Below, piece after piece: positions 12,789 to 25,300 of a DNA stretch of 64,000 bases (positions are counted from its first letter, which is position 1; each line of letters starts with the position of its first letter). The stretch is taken from the NCBI GenBank assembly GCA_026686845.1, contig JAIVEN010000015.1, positions 24,347,501 to 24,411,500 on the forward strand. The letters are read 5' to 3'. The notes beneath the pieces are model-generated. The model was not told where the DNA came from. It was given only the letters and a program-made list of their open reading frames with translations, and did no database searches. The position numbers were made by a program, and so were the translations under genes. The stretch comes from Adenanthera pavonina. Its lineage: Eukaryota; Streptophyta; Magnoliopsida; Fabales; Fabaceae.

Positions 12789-13987
12789 CTGGACATTGTA
12801 GTCTTGTATAAAAAAAAAAAAACCAAAAGACATTGTCCTTTAAATTAAAAAAAGGGTCACATTTGTTTCTACTGTATGGAATTATCATAAATGTTACTTT
12901 ATCCGAGTCATTTTATACGAGATTTTTAATTATTTTATATAAATTAAAAAAATTAATTATTATTTTAAAATTAAAAAAAATTAAATATTTTTTATCTATA
13001 TTTAATATAATAATATAATTCACATTAAATATTATTTAATCAGTTAAGAGTGTCTCTTTCATCCAAAAAATTTAATAATAATTTATGAAAAAAAATAAAT
13101 AATAATGACAAAATAGAAAAAATTTAATAAAATATTACAAAATTTTTTATAAAAAAATAAAAAAAAAACTTACTAGAAGGAGTATATTTTAGCATGTGGA
13201 TTGGGGGTGATTTTTTTGTATTTTTAGTTATTATATTTATTGGTGATGATTCGAGCCTAAAAAACAAATATTTATTGGTAATGATAAATTGATAATAGTC
13301 CAAATGAATGAACATCAACAGTTTATAAGGCGAGTGGTTAAAAAAAAAACAGTTTATAAGGCGCAGATTATGCCGGAAATTTAGAGTTTTAATCCCAGTT
13401 TTATGAATGAGAAAATGTATAAAATGAAGAAAAATAATGTTACGAAGGGTATAGACTTCTAACATTTGAAATTTTTATGTATCATGCATTTAAAAATAAT
13501 AATAAAATAAGTTTCATATATATATAATATTATTTTTTATAAATAGATAATGTATTGTTTTTAAATAAAATTTAAAATGTGATAAAAGAAAGGTTTATAA
13601 GAAAGTTTGTTTTCCTTCTATTTTTAAAATATTGATAAATTTATTATCATGCTTAATACTTTCCATATTCCTATTTATATTACATATTTTAGATGTCTTT
13701 TTTAGTTATTCAAAATATAAGTTATTTTATATTATTTAAAAAGTACTAAATCATTATTTTTCAATTTTATCCAAAAGATTTATGATGAAGAGAGAATGGT
13801 TAAAAGAGATATAATTATAATGGATAATAATTTAATGAAGATAATGTTAAAAAATTATAAAAAATTTTGAAATTTTCAATAATAACTAATTTTCTTGAGT
13901 TATACAAAATAATTAAAAAGAACTTATAAATGAGAACTAAGAGAATAAATTATTAATAATGTGATTTATATTTTGGTTTTTATACAA
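12789..13987. other. Very AT-rich intergenic DNA
   Basis: No gene, transposon ends or structured repeat found. The short ORFs here are Phe/Ile/Lys/Asn-rich chance frames. Confidence 0.5.
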
Positions 13988-13989
13988 TA

Positions 13990-14262
13990 CTCCCTCTAGT
14001 CTTGAAATATAGGATATCATTTAGAAGTAATGTTCAATCCAAAATATAGATATCTTGTAGGATTGTCTAATACATTAATTATTTTTTTATTTATTTTTTT
14101 GATCTATAATTAGAAGGTGATAGATAAATATAATAAGAAGTATAAAAGATAATATAATTAATGAAGATAAAAAGTGAAAAATATTATAATTTCTTAATAA
14201 ATTTAATAATTTAACTTTTTTTAAGATAATTAAAAATATCTCATTTTTAACATATGAGGGAG
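13990..14262. mobile_element. Stowaway-type MITE
   Basis: A 273-bp element that starts CTCCCTCTAGTCTTGAAATA and ends with the reverse complement of CTCCCTCATATG. TA dinucleotides flank it at 13988-13989 and 14263-14264. The CTCCCTC terminus, the TA target and the size are all standard for Stowaway (Tc1/mariner) elements. It is AT-rich and non-coding. Confidence 0.85.
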
Positions 14263-14264
14263 TA

Positions 14265-16970
14265 TAAGAAATTCACCTTAATTTAATACCAAATCAAAAT
14301 TCTATCATCCCAAAACTTGTTCTCTGACTTTGACGTACGATTGCACGGGACAAGGCCTTCCACAGTTACACGTGGTAGGGAGAAAAAGGGCGAAAAATTG
14401 GAAAACACAATTAAAAACAATGAACAGAACACCTTATTTATTCCTGGTTTTGAGCAAAATTTTTTTATAATATTAAAAATTAAAATAAAAAGATTTGTTG
14501 TCTCTTCTTTTTTCACTTGCCGGAGATTTGATGACTTTTTAGTCATACTCTTATCTCTCGTTGTCTGGTGGCTAAGGGGATACTTATATTATATTTAGTA
14601 AGAAAAAAATTAATTTAAAAAAATAAGAAAAAATTTATTTTAAAATATTTAATTTATTATTAATTATAAAAAATATTAAAATTTCTAATAAAAGAGTTAT
14701 AATTAGTTACAAAATATATTATAAGGCAATGGAAGAATTTTACACATATTAAAAAATATTTATTATATCTTTAAATTTTTATAAAAAATCAAAATTTTTA
14801 ATTTTATTTCTATTAATTCTACTTATTTTATTGAATATGATATAAATTATAATATTAATAATATAATAAATAAAAAATAAAAATAATAAATTATTACGTG
14901 TATAAAAAAAGTAGGATAGACTTTCCCACTTTTAAATCTAAATGCCCATTTAGATTATTTTTTTTAACAAATATTTTAACATAATCAAAATTTATAAAAA
15001 TAAAATTTTGATAAAAATAGAAAAAGTTACTATAAAATTATTTAGATAAAAAAATTATAATTAAAAATTATAATTTAATTTAAAAGAATACAAAAAAAAA
15101 AAAAAGCACTAACTTTCTTTCTAGCCCATATAGTATTAAATTTTGTACAACCGTCCCATCTAATACCTATACCTAGACATTAGTCAACTTTAGCAGCTCT
15201 TCCCGCGTAGTGTGCTTCAATCTCTCTCTCGTGTGTACAAAGTGCATTTAATCTCTCCTATATATAATTTCTCTATTTTTTTATAAAACACTTTTAATTA
15301 TTAAAAAAAATAATTAATAATTAAAATTATTTATATTTTTTTACATTATCCTCATTTAATATTATTCAATATAATTGACATATAAATTAAATTTTTCAAC
15401 ATTAATTCAATTCCAACATTTCTCATGGGTATTTTGGTTAAAAATTAAATATATTATATAATCCGTAAAATATCTTATATTATAAAATATAGATTTCTTA
15501 TAAATATGTCATATAAAACGAAATAGTAGGAGTAATTTTTTAAAATAATCATAAATATGAAATTTTTTTTAAAAAAATTATGATTATGTTTAGAATTCAT
15601 ATTTTATAATTATACTTATCATATATTTGTTAAATACACTATATATATATTTAGATAAATTTTTCCCTATGATATGTCGAATGAATAATAATTTAACAAA
15701 ATATAATTCATTTAAAAAAGAGGAAAAATTGAAAAAAATGGAAGAGAAAAAATGATAAAATAAAATTTAATTATTACAATATTTTTTTATAAAAATACAA
15801 AGACATGTAATTCAAGAAAATATAAATTAATATAGTTTTAAAATTTTTATTTTCTTTTTTAACAACTATCTCTTATCCGAAATAGTTTTTAAATTTATTT
15901 ATTCATTTTTTCATCAAACACCTAATATCCTGAACTTGCCTCACTTTAACTAGAATATTTATCAAGATCTTTACTAATCCGAATTGAGCCAAGTTTAACT
16001 TTTCAGGCGATAAGTTTTATTACCAAGTATTTAATATGATTGCATTCTTAGAATTCAAACATGAGACTTTTAATTAAAGTGGTACAATCACTTACTAGTT
16101 GAACCAAATATTTAGTAGTAAATTTATTTATTTATTTATTTGGAACAATTGGAAGTAACTATTCCTCCATTGTTCTTTTCATTTACAAGGTGAAAAAGTA
16201 TCAAGAATATAATTTATTACGCAATAAAAGAGGAAAATAATGTGCATTGAATAAAATAGAACAAATGGAAGATACGGAGACAGGAGAGAAGGTTGGCATT
16301 GACCAATAACCAATGCATCTAGAACTAGAACGCCTACCCCCAAATAAAGTTTTTTTTTTTTTCCAACCAAATAAGGCAGTATTAAAATGGAATGCCCAAC
16401 AACTTGACATTAATAGCAAATGAGGTTCAGCCAACTTCTTCATCCTGAAGATAAGCTTTTGCAATTTCAGAAAACCAATGAGATTGAGAGGCGTATCCTT
16501 ATAACAATTTTTTGTATTGGGGGGAAAAAAAAAGGAAGTTTTGACTTCGACGAAAGTAAACGGGTGTGGTTATACCCTACATCCCTATCTCCATGCCCTG
16601 TCACATCAGTGTGACATGCTACTATAATCTCCCGGAACCACTGTATCCAATATCATTTTCAAAGCCCCAAACAAACAAAAAAGTCACTTTCAATTCAATT
16701 TTCTTTTTATTCCATCCATAACATAAACCTGCGTTGACCAACAAATATAAGTAATTAAATCCGTTAAATAGCACTAGCTGGGAATAATGACGATGATGAT
16801 AAACTTTTCTTGCATCCAATAATGTAGTGATTTTTCAATCGTCATATTTTATTTAAAAAAATTAGAATTTTTTCATGTGTGATATACGAAATAGATAATT
16901 TGAAGAAATGAGATTTACGAACCTCCAAGACATCTAATCTAACTACAATTGATGAGCAAGAAAGGGGCTA
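14265..16970. other. AT-rich intergenic DNA
   Basis: Mostly AT-rich filler with several poly-A/T tracts and a (TTTA)n run at about 16125-16142. A 'tactcc/ggagta'-like trace near 15520-15535 could be another Stowaway end but has no partner. No gene is supported. Confidence 0.45.
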
Positions 16971-16972
16971 AG

Positions 16973-17049
16973 CCCAGAAATTACACATCAACAAGAAAAG
17001 GGGGGCAGGCCCAGAAATTACACATCAACAAGAAAAGGGGGGCAGGCCC
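16973..17049. repeat. 37-bp tandem repeat, about two units
   Basis: The unit starts CCCAGAAATTACACATCAAC and ends in a G-tract. Two copies are practically identical, followed by the start of a third. The near-identity suggests recent duplication by slippage or unequal exchange. Confidence 0.8.
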
Positions 17050-17325
17050 ACTTAGCTAGTGCAGTTAGTCTGGCAAGATGAGAAGAACGTCCCAATACCT
17101 AAACCAATAGCCTAATGGCTTAGGGGGCACCAAGTACTCCTCCTCAAGTGGAGAGAGGTCATAGAATTAAATCCCACTTATAGTTGGTAAAACCATAGTG
17201 ATCTACGCCATAAAAGAATACATGCATATATAGATTTGTAATGATAACCCTCTCCTCTATGTGTATGAGTTGGCCACTAGCCACATAAAACGTACGTAAG
17301 TGGATGTTTATGAGCCACCAATCCT

Positions 17326-17722
17326 TCAAAAAAATGGACACATTTATATTTGATATGTTTTGATATGTGATACAATATGATATATATATATATATTGTAT
17401 TTATGTATACATATTTATTCATATCATTTTGTACTCATCTGTATCACTTTAAATTTTTACATTAAAATATGACTATTTGAAATTGTTATAAATATTTTAT
17501 GGTTTATTCTAATATCTGTACTATACTTTTTAGAATATTTAATATCCATTTATATCTTAATAGGTAAATTTGTTAATTATACATATAAATAATTATATAA
17601 ATAATATTATATATTTATAAATATCTCTCGCACTCGTATTCTAAAATTTTAAAAATTATCATATTTTTCATATCATATCGTATTATATCTGATATACATA
17701 CCGTATGATTGCTACATATATA
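17326..17722. repeat. Dispersed 400-bp repeat, copy 2
   Basis: Second copy of the element at 2326-2726, in the same orientation and colinear throughout. Differences are scattered substitutions plus length changes in the central (TA)n run. The adjacent stretches 17050-17325 and 17723-18062 hold nothing recognisable. Confidence 0.6.
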
Positions 17723-18062
17723 GAGGCACACAATCTTCAATAATTTTACTTGAAATGGAATGCTACGCTCAATCATATCACATGGATCCCTGATGCCAGG
17801 TTGCCACATCCTAAAAACAAACGAGGAGGAGAGAAGTAACTGTAGACCAAGAATGCCACTTGGGTAATATTATCAAACTCTATCACTATCGCTTAAATGA
17901 CTTAAATGGACAAATCGAAAATCCAAATATATGTTACGTAGTTTAAATTATGAAATAATTAGAAGGCCATACATAAGAAAATTGTGGCGGTGAATACCTG
18001 TCAATAATTGTTCCATCCCCAGCATATATACCCTAATGCCCGCATTCCTCTTTTGCTAATTA

Positions 18063-19767
18063 TGGACATGTTTGGGTTAAAGTGTACAAATTGATTGTGG
18101 ATAGAATGGATTTTAGTTAAAATTAATTTTGTTAAAAGTAATTTATATTTAAATTCTTTTACCTGAAAAGTGATTTTGCTAGAATAAATATATTTTGATG
18201 ATTTCAATCTAAAGTACTTTTGGATGTGTAATTACTAAAAATTTTTAAAACGGTCTTGTTCCTTAAATAATAATTTTATCTTTAGAAAATTCATTAATAA
18301 GTTTTACTTAAAATTTAATTTACAAATAATATGAAAAGAAGCCTAAAAAAACACTTTTAATTTTTAAACGAAATAAAATGGTATTTTTATATTCAAGAAG
18401 ATTCTTTTTCTCCTTCCATAACTCAATAATGTTGAAAATATTTAGTCAATATATATATATATATATTAAAATATTAAACATATTAAAAATGTTTTAAAAA
18501 ACTTAATAATATTACGTGACTAATTGTTTTCCAAATTTTCCACAATTTGATCTCTAAGTAAATTACAAATATAATCCATATATATTGAAGAAGCCATGAT
18601 TAAATTTGAGAATGATGCTTGATACTCATCAACATGGCCACCATCTTCATAATGCAAGAATTTAGAATCTGTTTTAGATTTCCTTCCAATGAAATTATAT
18701 ATGGTTATTATTGCACAAACTATCTAAACCTATGTTTCAAATTTAAACATGGGCATTCGATGTAAAATTACAAGCCTATTCTTCCAAACTCCAACAGTCC
18801 TTTCTATCATGCTTCTTAAGCTTGAATGATAATAATTGAACACTTCATTCTGGTTTGCAAATCCATGTGTACGTTTAAATTTTGGAAGGTGATAGCACTC
18901 GCACTAATATGGACAAGGATATCCCATTGGTTTTAAGTAGTCAGCATCTACCAAATAATATTTATCTAATAATAAATAAAAGTTTTATCAATCATTTGTG
19001 ATTTTAACTTAAACAATAAATAATTGCTTTAACAAGAAACATACCAGGAAGTGGATGTGGAAAATTTATAGAAGAAGTTGTGAAGGCATTTTAAAAAACA
19101 TGAGCATTGTGTGCAGTGCCTTCCCATCCGAAAAATAGAAAAGTAAAACACATATCCAAATCACATACTGACATACAGCTATTACATTATGCATTGGATG
19201 TCATTTTCTTCCAATAAATCTTGACTATTTAATGGGACTAAAAATGCATGGGATATGAGTACCGTAATAGTATTCTTCAAAAATAACCAATATTGCCCAT
19301 CATGTTATATTTTTGGTGATATATCACAAAATTTGCTATCTCATGGCTTGATATATGTCATTGATAGTCTAAGACAAGCTACTAGGATTTCATTGAAATG
19401 TTTGCTTATAGTTTCTCTTGAGTATTGAAATTTTTTTTGTAACGTGCTATCGAACAGGTAAACCTAGCTTGGAGGTTTTCAATTTCTGCAATATAATGGT
19501 GATAAAAGCTTGGAAGAAGCTCGAATTGGTATAAACATTTGGAGGTTGTTGAGGCTTTCAATTCCTACAATTAATATACTCTAACAGCCACAAAATCACT
19601 TCTACAATTGCAAGGTAGCTTTTGGGCAGGAGTAATTTTCGGGTCGGAAGACATTTTCTAGAAGCAATTTTTGAGAGCATCCAAACATAATAGAAAAAAA
19701 CCATAATCACTTTTTTGGGTTCCAAACCTAGGTTTACGTTTCCTCAACTAATACCCAAACATGCACT
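18063..19767 (-). mobile_element. Decayed PIF/Harbinger DNA transposon
   Basis: The outer limits are set by short inverted termini. GGACATGTTTGGGTTA at 18064-18079 pairs with the reverse complement of about 19750-19765, a terminus that resembles PIF/Harbinger ends. The body holds the transposase pseudogene at about 18590-19460. Three-base TTA/TAA target duplications, expected for the superfamily, are not clear, so the exact ends are approximate. Confidence 0.6.
18590..19460 (-). pseudogene. PIF/Harbinger transposase (DDE nuclease) pseudogene
   Basis: Conceptual translation of the minus strand in shifting frames gives family landmarks in the right order. These are ETISKHFNEILVACLRLS near 19420, YGTHIP near 19270, HNVIAVC near 19190, a degenerate G-W-E-G-T-A-H block near 19110, KYYLVDADY near 18955, and FNYYHSSLRSMIERTVGVWK near 18830, which ends with IYNFI near 18700. 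Stops and at least two frame changes interrupt it, and the catalytic Asp/Glu context is damaged. Family assignment rests on motif order known from plant Harbinger transposases. It cannot encode a working enzyme. Confidence 0.75.
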
Positions 19768-19792
19768 ATGCATAATAAGTTTTTCAACTGTC

Positions 19793-19825
<33 letters not shown>

Positions 19826-21173
19826 AACACTAGATAAGCTGAGTACATTTGCCACCAAACGTGTCTATATAAAGAGGATTTCCACTTGCCATCATCCAAT
19901 TAATCAAGGATGATCAAGATCTCTGTCACATAAATACCAACCTCATCTTCGATCGTGAAAGTAATCCTACATGCCACATTAGAAATACATCCCAAAAGAT
20001 GACCATCATTATCTTCACTAGCCACATTTAACATTCCTAACTGAAGTTCCAATGATACCAAAACCCCAAACCATACTAGCAACAAGAAAGATGGACAATA
20101 AGAAAACAAAAGGAGGGAACGTGCTAGACATATAAAAACCAAAACGCATACAAAATTCTTCAACTATCCAAGTCATAATTAAAACGGCTTCAACAGTTGC
20201 ATCTTGATGAAATCATGGCACCCTGATAAGTCTCCCCCAACCCCACTAAAATAGAAGTCAACGTTGTGGTCCGAGCGTATGAACATATAAATGCTTAATA
20301 TAGGGATAAGATGCAAATAGAGGTCTAGCATTTAAACAAAAAAATTAGGCCTTCTGTTTTGTATTAATTTATGTCTAAAGTTAACATACAATTTCAGAGA
20401 AATAAGCCGTCAAAGAAATCAAAAGCAATCATGGAAGTAATTTCCCGAGTGGAAGCTTGATAAGCAATATGGCTTACCTACGCATGGTGATTTGGCATTT
20501 GTGAGAGAGTTTGCCATGGCTACTTTTCTTTGGCCCAATCCAAGTCTTGACTCTTGATCACCATCACCATCACCATCACCATCACCATCACCATCACTTC
20601 ACTTATTACAGCTTCCCAATACTCAATGTAATATATATTGTGAATTTGAAAGATATGTCAAACTATAATTGAAACTAATTTCCTGTCATATTTTTTTAGG
20701 GAAATTACATTTTGAGATTAAAATAATAAATTTATTATAAAGTAGAATCTATTACTATTTATTCTCCTAATTTTATTACTCAATATTTTAAATTTTAATA
20801 TTTTTTATTAGCTATAGTTATTCTTTATAATTAATTCACCTTATCGGTGTCTAAGTATAATTCCTCCTATTTTTTACTTTAACATTTTAAATTCAACAAT
20901 TAATGCTGCTTATGAATCACCCTAACTAAAAAATTAATCATTGCAAGCATTCCATTAATATTTATAATTTCTTGCGCAGCTTCTATTGTCAAATTCATGA
21001 CAGCTCGTCATTTTCATGTTATAGTGCGATCGTGTAGTTTAGAGAGAGAGAGAGAGAGAGAAACAGTGATAAAGAACTAAAGCATGAAACTACTTTTATT
21101 ATGTAGGATCAAATCACCATAACTTATGATTTTTCATACGATAAATTATCAATGGGAGCTGACATTTGTTGAG
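19768..21173. other. Intergenic DNA with two microsatellites
   Basis: Holds a (TA)n run near 19805-19825, an (ATCACC)n array at 20557-20597 and a (GA)n run at 21041-21061. An 87-codon minus-strand frame at 19900-20163 with a hydrophobic start has no supporting homology and is not called as a gene. Confidence 0.5.
20557..20597. repeat. (ATCACC)n hexanucleotide microsatellite
   Basis: Almost seven perfect copies of ATCACC. Not inside any recognised reading frame. Confidence 0.9.
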
Positions 21174-21536
21174 TGCTAATATGGTTGCCAATAGACTTGC
21201 ATAATTGGGATTTTCTTCAACAAGTTCTACTTTGTATGCGTTGAAGAGAAATCCTTTATGTATTCAGCCGTTGGCCTCTACGGATCTTGTTGGAATTGAT
21301 ATCCCATTTGTGTAGTTACTATAAAAAGGAATGCTAATATGGTTGCCGATCAACTTACAAAATTGGGATTTTCTTTAACAAGTTCTACTTTGTATATGTT
21401 GAAGAGAAATCCTTTATGTATTCAGCCGTTAGCCTCTACGAAAATCTTGTTGGAATTGATATCCCAATTGTGTAGTTTTTTCCTTTTTTTTCTTTCTTTC
21501 TTTAGGCTTTGCCCTCTTTGCTCATAAAAAAAAAAA
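21174..21536 (+). mobile_element. 3' end of an L1-type LINE, tandemly duplicated
   Basis: 21174-21317 and 21332-21477 are direct copies about 158 bp apart. The second continues to a poly(A) at 21526-21536. Its frame (from 21339) reads NMVADQLTKLGF, the usual form of the C-terminal end of the RNase H domain in plant L1 LINEs. The piece is therefore a 5'-truncated LINE tail whose end was duplicated once more. The two copies differ by substitutions and a few bases of indel. Confidence 0.6.
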
Positions 21537-21667
21537 TCACCAAAACTTATGCTTATTTGGACGTATAATATCCTCACTTGCAATTATCGCTATATTTATA
21601 GTACAGGAGATGAGGAGGTCTGAACAAATTCAGAAAAACCTTGACAAGGTGGACGTCAATGAATTTA

Positions 21668-22067
21668 GGAAAAATCACAAGAAAAATCCTAAAATATAAA
21701 AATAATTATTAAAAAGTCTCAATCTTAAAAAAAAATTATACAGAAGTCCCATTAATATAAAATTAATATAAAATCTTGAAAAGTGAGCATAAAAAATTTT
21801 ATTGTTAAGTATAAAATCATATATTGAATTATAGCCAAATCTTATTAGTGTAAAATTATGAAAAATGAATATAAAAAATTTCATTATTAAGTATAAAATT
21901 ATATTTTAATATTTTTATACTTATACTAAGTAATTTTATACTTAATAATAAAATTTTTTATAATTATTTTTCAAGGTTTTACACTAGTAGGACTTTAGTG
22001 TAATTTTTTAAGATTTTGAGACATTTTAATAATTATTTTTGTGTTGAGATTTTTCAGTTAATTTTCC
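21668..22067. mobile_element. MULE-type MITE with 9-bp target duplication
   Basis: A 400-bp AT-rich element with long (about 100 bp) terminal inverted repeats. The left arm starts GGAAAAATCACAAGAAAAAT and the right arm is the inverted equivalent starting GGAAAATTAACTGAAAAATC. Identical 9-bp direct repeats ATGAATTTA flank it at 21659-21667 and 22068-22076. Nine-base duplications and long inverted ends mark the Mutator superfamily. It is non-coding and was presumably moved by an autonomous MULE elsewhere. Confidence 0.85.
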
Positions 22068-22340
22068 ATGAATTTACTGGGCCGAATCCACTAAATCTCG
22101 GATCAAATCCTAGCAGAAAGGGCAATTTATATGGGAAAAGTTCAAGCATTCAGCTACATTTCTCAAAAATTAACACTATATTGTATATAAAAAAAACTAT
22201 ATTTCTCACAAAAAAAGAAAACTATACTGTCAAAAAATAATTACAAAATTAGCGGCTATTTACCTCTAATGCTGTCCAAACTGTTCTATGACATACATTT
22301 TTTTTTTCGGGGGTGGGGGATTTCCATCTATATCACATTT

Positions 22341-25300
22341 TCAGGCTAATCGCCTCCTGATGCGCCTACCATTAGGATTAACTGATTCAGCAGCACCCCC
22401 ATCTGCTAAATCTTGCCCATATATGCTACTACCACTTCTCTTCCTGCTCAATGTCTCGCTCGAGTTTTCATCTGCTGATGCAAATGTCTCCAGTAACTCC
22501 AACAGTAATGAGGGACAACTCTCCTTCAAGTGCATGAATGCTTCAGACTGCATTACCGCTGTAGGAAGTAAACTTATACACATCATTGAATCTTCAAATT
22601 TAGAAAACTTAACGAAACCCAAAAGGCACAAACAATAACGATAAGCACCCTTTGCACAGATAGAATGTTCAATAAATGATATAGAGAAATATTTAGAATA
22701 GTAAAAAGAAGAAAAACAAAAGAGGTCTGATCAGCTGCAAGCCTGCAAGTATGCTTTGCATCTTTGCAAAAGGTTAAATAATCAGTGGCCATCTAGTTTC
22801 CCTGTCCGCAGAGCAAAGGGATGGAAAAGTGGTATTATAAACGAAGTTCTACCGTAATCTTGACATTCAAATTGGTATTTTGTCCATATATTATCAGTAT
22901 ATCTATGCTACCAACTTTTGAAACATGAGAAATCAACACATGAAAATCATACTTGATATGATTAGTGTGAGAAAGCACCAAGAACGCCAATATATATCAT
23001 GCAAGCTAAAAGAATCTGATACACACATTATATGGATAACACACACCTCCCAAGTTTGAGGGATTCGCGATAAATTTTAAACAGATGGCCTTAAGCTGCA
23101 GACAGTGGTGTTGCTCTGCCAGGGCAAGTGTTGTTGCGACAGTATCAGTACTGATTTCTTCACACAACTTTGATTCACATAACAATTTTAGACGATCAAG
23201 ATTATACAGATCAGCAGCAGCCAAGAGATGCTGCACCATGGCAGTATGTGTGCACATGGGCACTGAATCCATAACCTCATAGATATCAGGAAGTTCGTCT
23301 GTATAAATGAAAAGAAGCATTACCTGCTAAAACAGAAAATAATTTGATCTCAACCAACTGCTTAGCATTAGTTTTGAAATAATATTTCATTGTTCAATCC
23401 GAAATTGGCATCCCTCAATCACAGGAAAAATATCTAAAAGACCTCAACAGTAACCTATCCAAGGACCATATTAGAATAAGAACATAGCTGCCAAAAACAA
23501 TGCTTAGTAGTCCATAAAAAAAAAGAAAAGCTAAATTGCCATCTTCATAAGGTACGACAATCTCTACAGAAAGTTCTAAACCGTTTTTATCCCTGAACGA
23601 ACAACTTACTTGGTAGGATGAACCCAATTCCAACTGTCTGCTTCAAAGCCAAAACAAACAGAATTGGTGACAGACCAAAACCATCGTAAAGTCTACATGT
23701 CTAACAATATTTAATTAAATGCAATACCCAAAATCAACAAGAGCGGCCAGCATATTAAGGAATTAATGGCTATGAAGTAGTAATAACTTTAAATGATAAC
23801 GCGATATTATAATTCCATACTGGAGGGCCCTTCTATGAAGTACTTCTACTAAAGTACCAAATTCCAAGTCAGATGACGCTGAATTCCAACACAGCAAGTT
23901 CGACACTAACACATCTTGATACCTCTCAAGCATGATGACCAGACACTGCCATATCTTTGACATTTCCCAAACAAATTTGAAAATATATAGTGCTTTTGAC
24001 ATGAGGCAAGATGGAAAAATTCTTTTTGCTTCTTGCCAGTATGAATGTAGTTCTATTTATTCCTCTTAACATACTGATTCTATAACAAAATATAACCTTT
24101 TTCTCAATGAATTTATCATTCATGTAATGAAAAATTAAATAGAAACCTATGAGGAATGAAAGAAACTCAGGTCATATGTTCTCCAATAGAAGAGCCTTCT
24201 AATGGTCTGGACCAGGAGATACCAGGAGATACCAAGAGGACCTCTCGGTTAGTATACCAATCCATTTCCTTGACTACAGATTCAGGCAAAACCCCAGGCA
24301 GAAAGTTGAAAATCTTTCTAAAGCACTTAATCTCCTGAGTAATAAAAGCAAAACTGCCAGTGCCACTACCCAAATCATTAAGGAAACATATCAAATAACA
24401 GTATATCCTATGAGGTTAAAAATCTATTGCAATATAGAAAAATCTAATTCCCAGATTCTCAATTATTTATAGATGACAGAATTTTCTTCAAATATAAATT
24501 CAAATATTTGGGGTCAATTTTACAGAGTGATGGTGAAATTAATGGGGATATTATGCATAGGATACAAGTTGGGTGGTTAAAGTGAAGAAAAACTTTAGGA
24601 GTTATTTGTGACTATAAGGTACCTATAAAGCTTAAAAGGAAATATTATTGAACTGCTATAAGGCCAATGATGTTATATGACAATGAATGTTGGGCTTTGG
24701 AAGGGCAATAAGAGTGTAAGATGGAAGTAGCAGCAATGAGAATGTTGAGATGGATGTGTAGTCATACAAGAATGGATAAGATAAGAAATAATTGTATACA
24801 AGGGAAAATCAGAGTAGCACCTATTGAGAAGAAAATGGTGAAAAATTGTTAAAGGTGGGTTGAGTATGTACAAAGAAGAGGACAAGAGGAGTCAGCAAGG
24901 AAAATTGATCAAATGGCTTGGAGTCTTATCAAAAGGCGTAGAGTAAAGCCAAGAAGGATACTAAGAAATTATAAGACGTGATCTCTTGATAAATGATTTA
25001 TCTGAAGAGATGGTGTTTGATAGAACCCATTAACGTCGTATGATTCATGTAGTTGACCCCACTTAGAGAGATAAGACTAATGTTGTTGTTGTTGTATATA
25101 TATGTGCAAAGAGACTTGAAAAGATAACCATTTCTTATGAAATAAAAATGTGATTGATTTCTCCACTCTTCAGATATCACGATAGTCAGTAATAAAGTTA
25201 AATGCATCACCTTGAAGATAAAGGGCTCAATATCCTCTACCACTACTTCATTTATGCAAGGATCCCCAACAAGTCCATAAAACTGTGCTCTAAACATAGG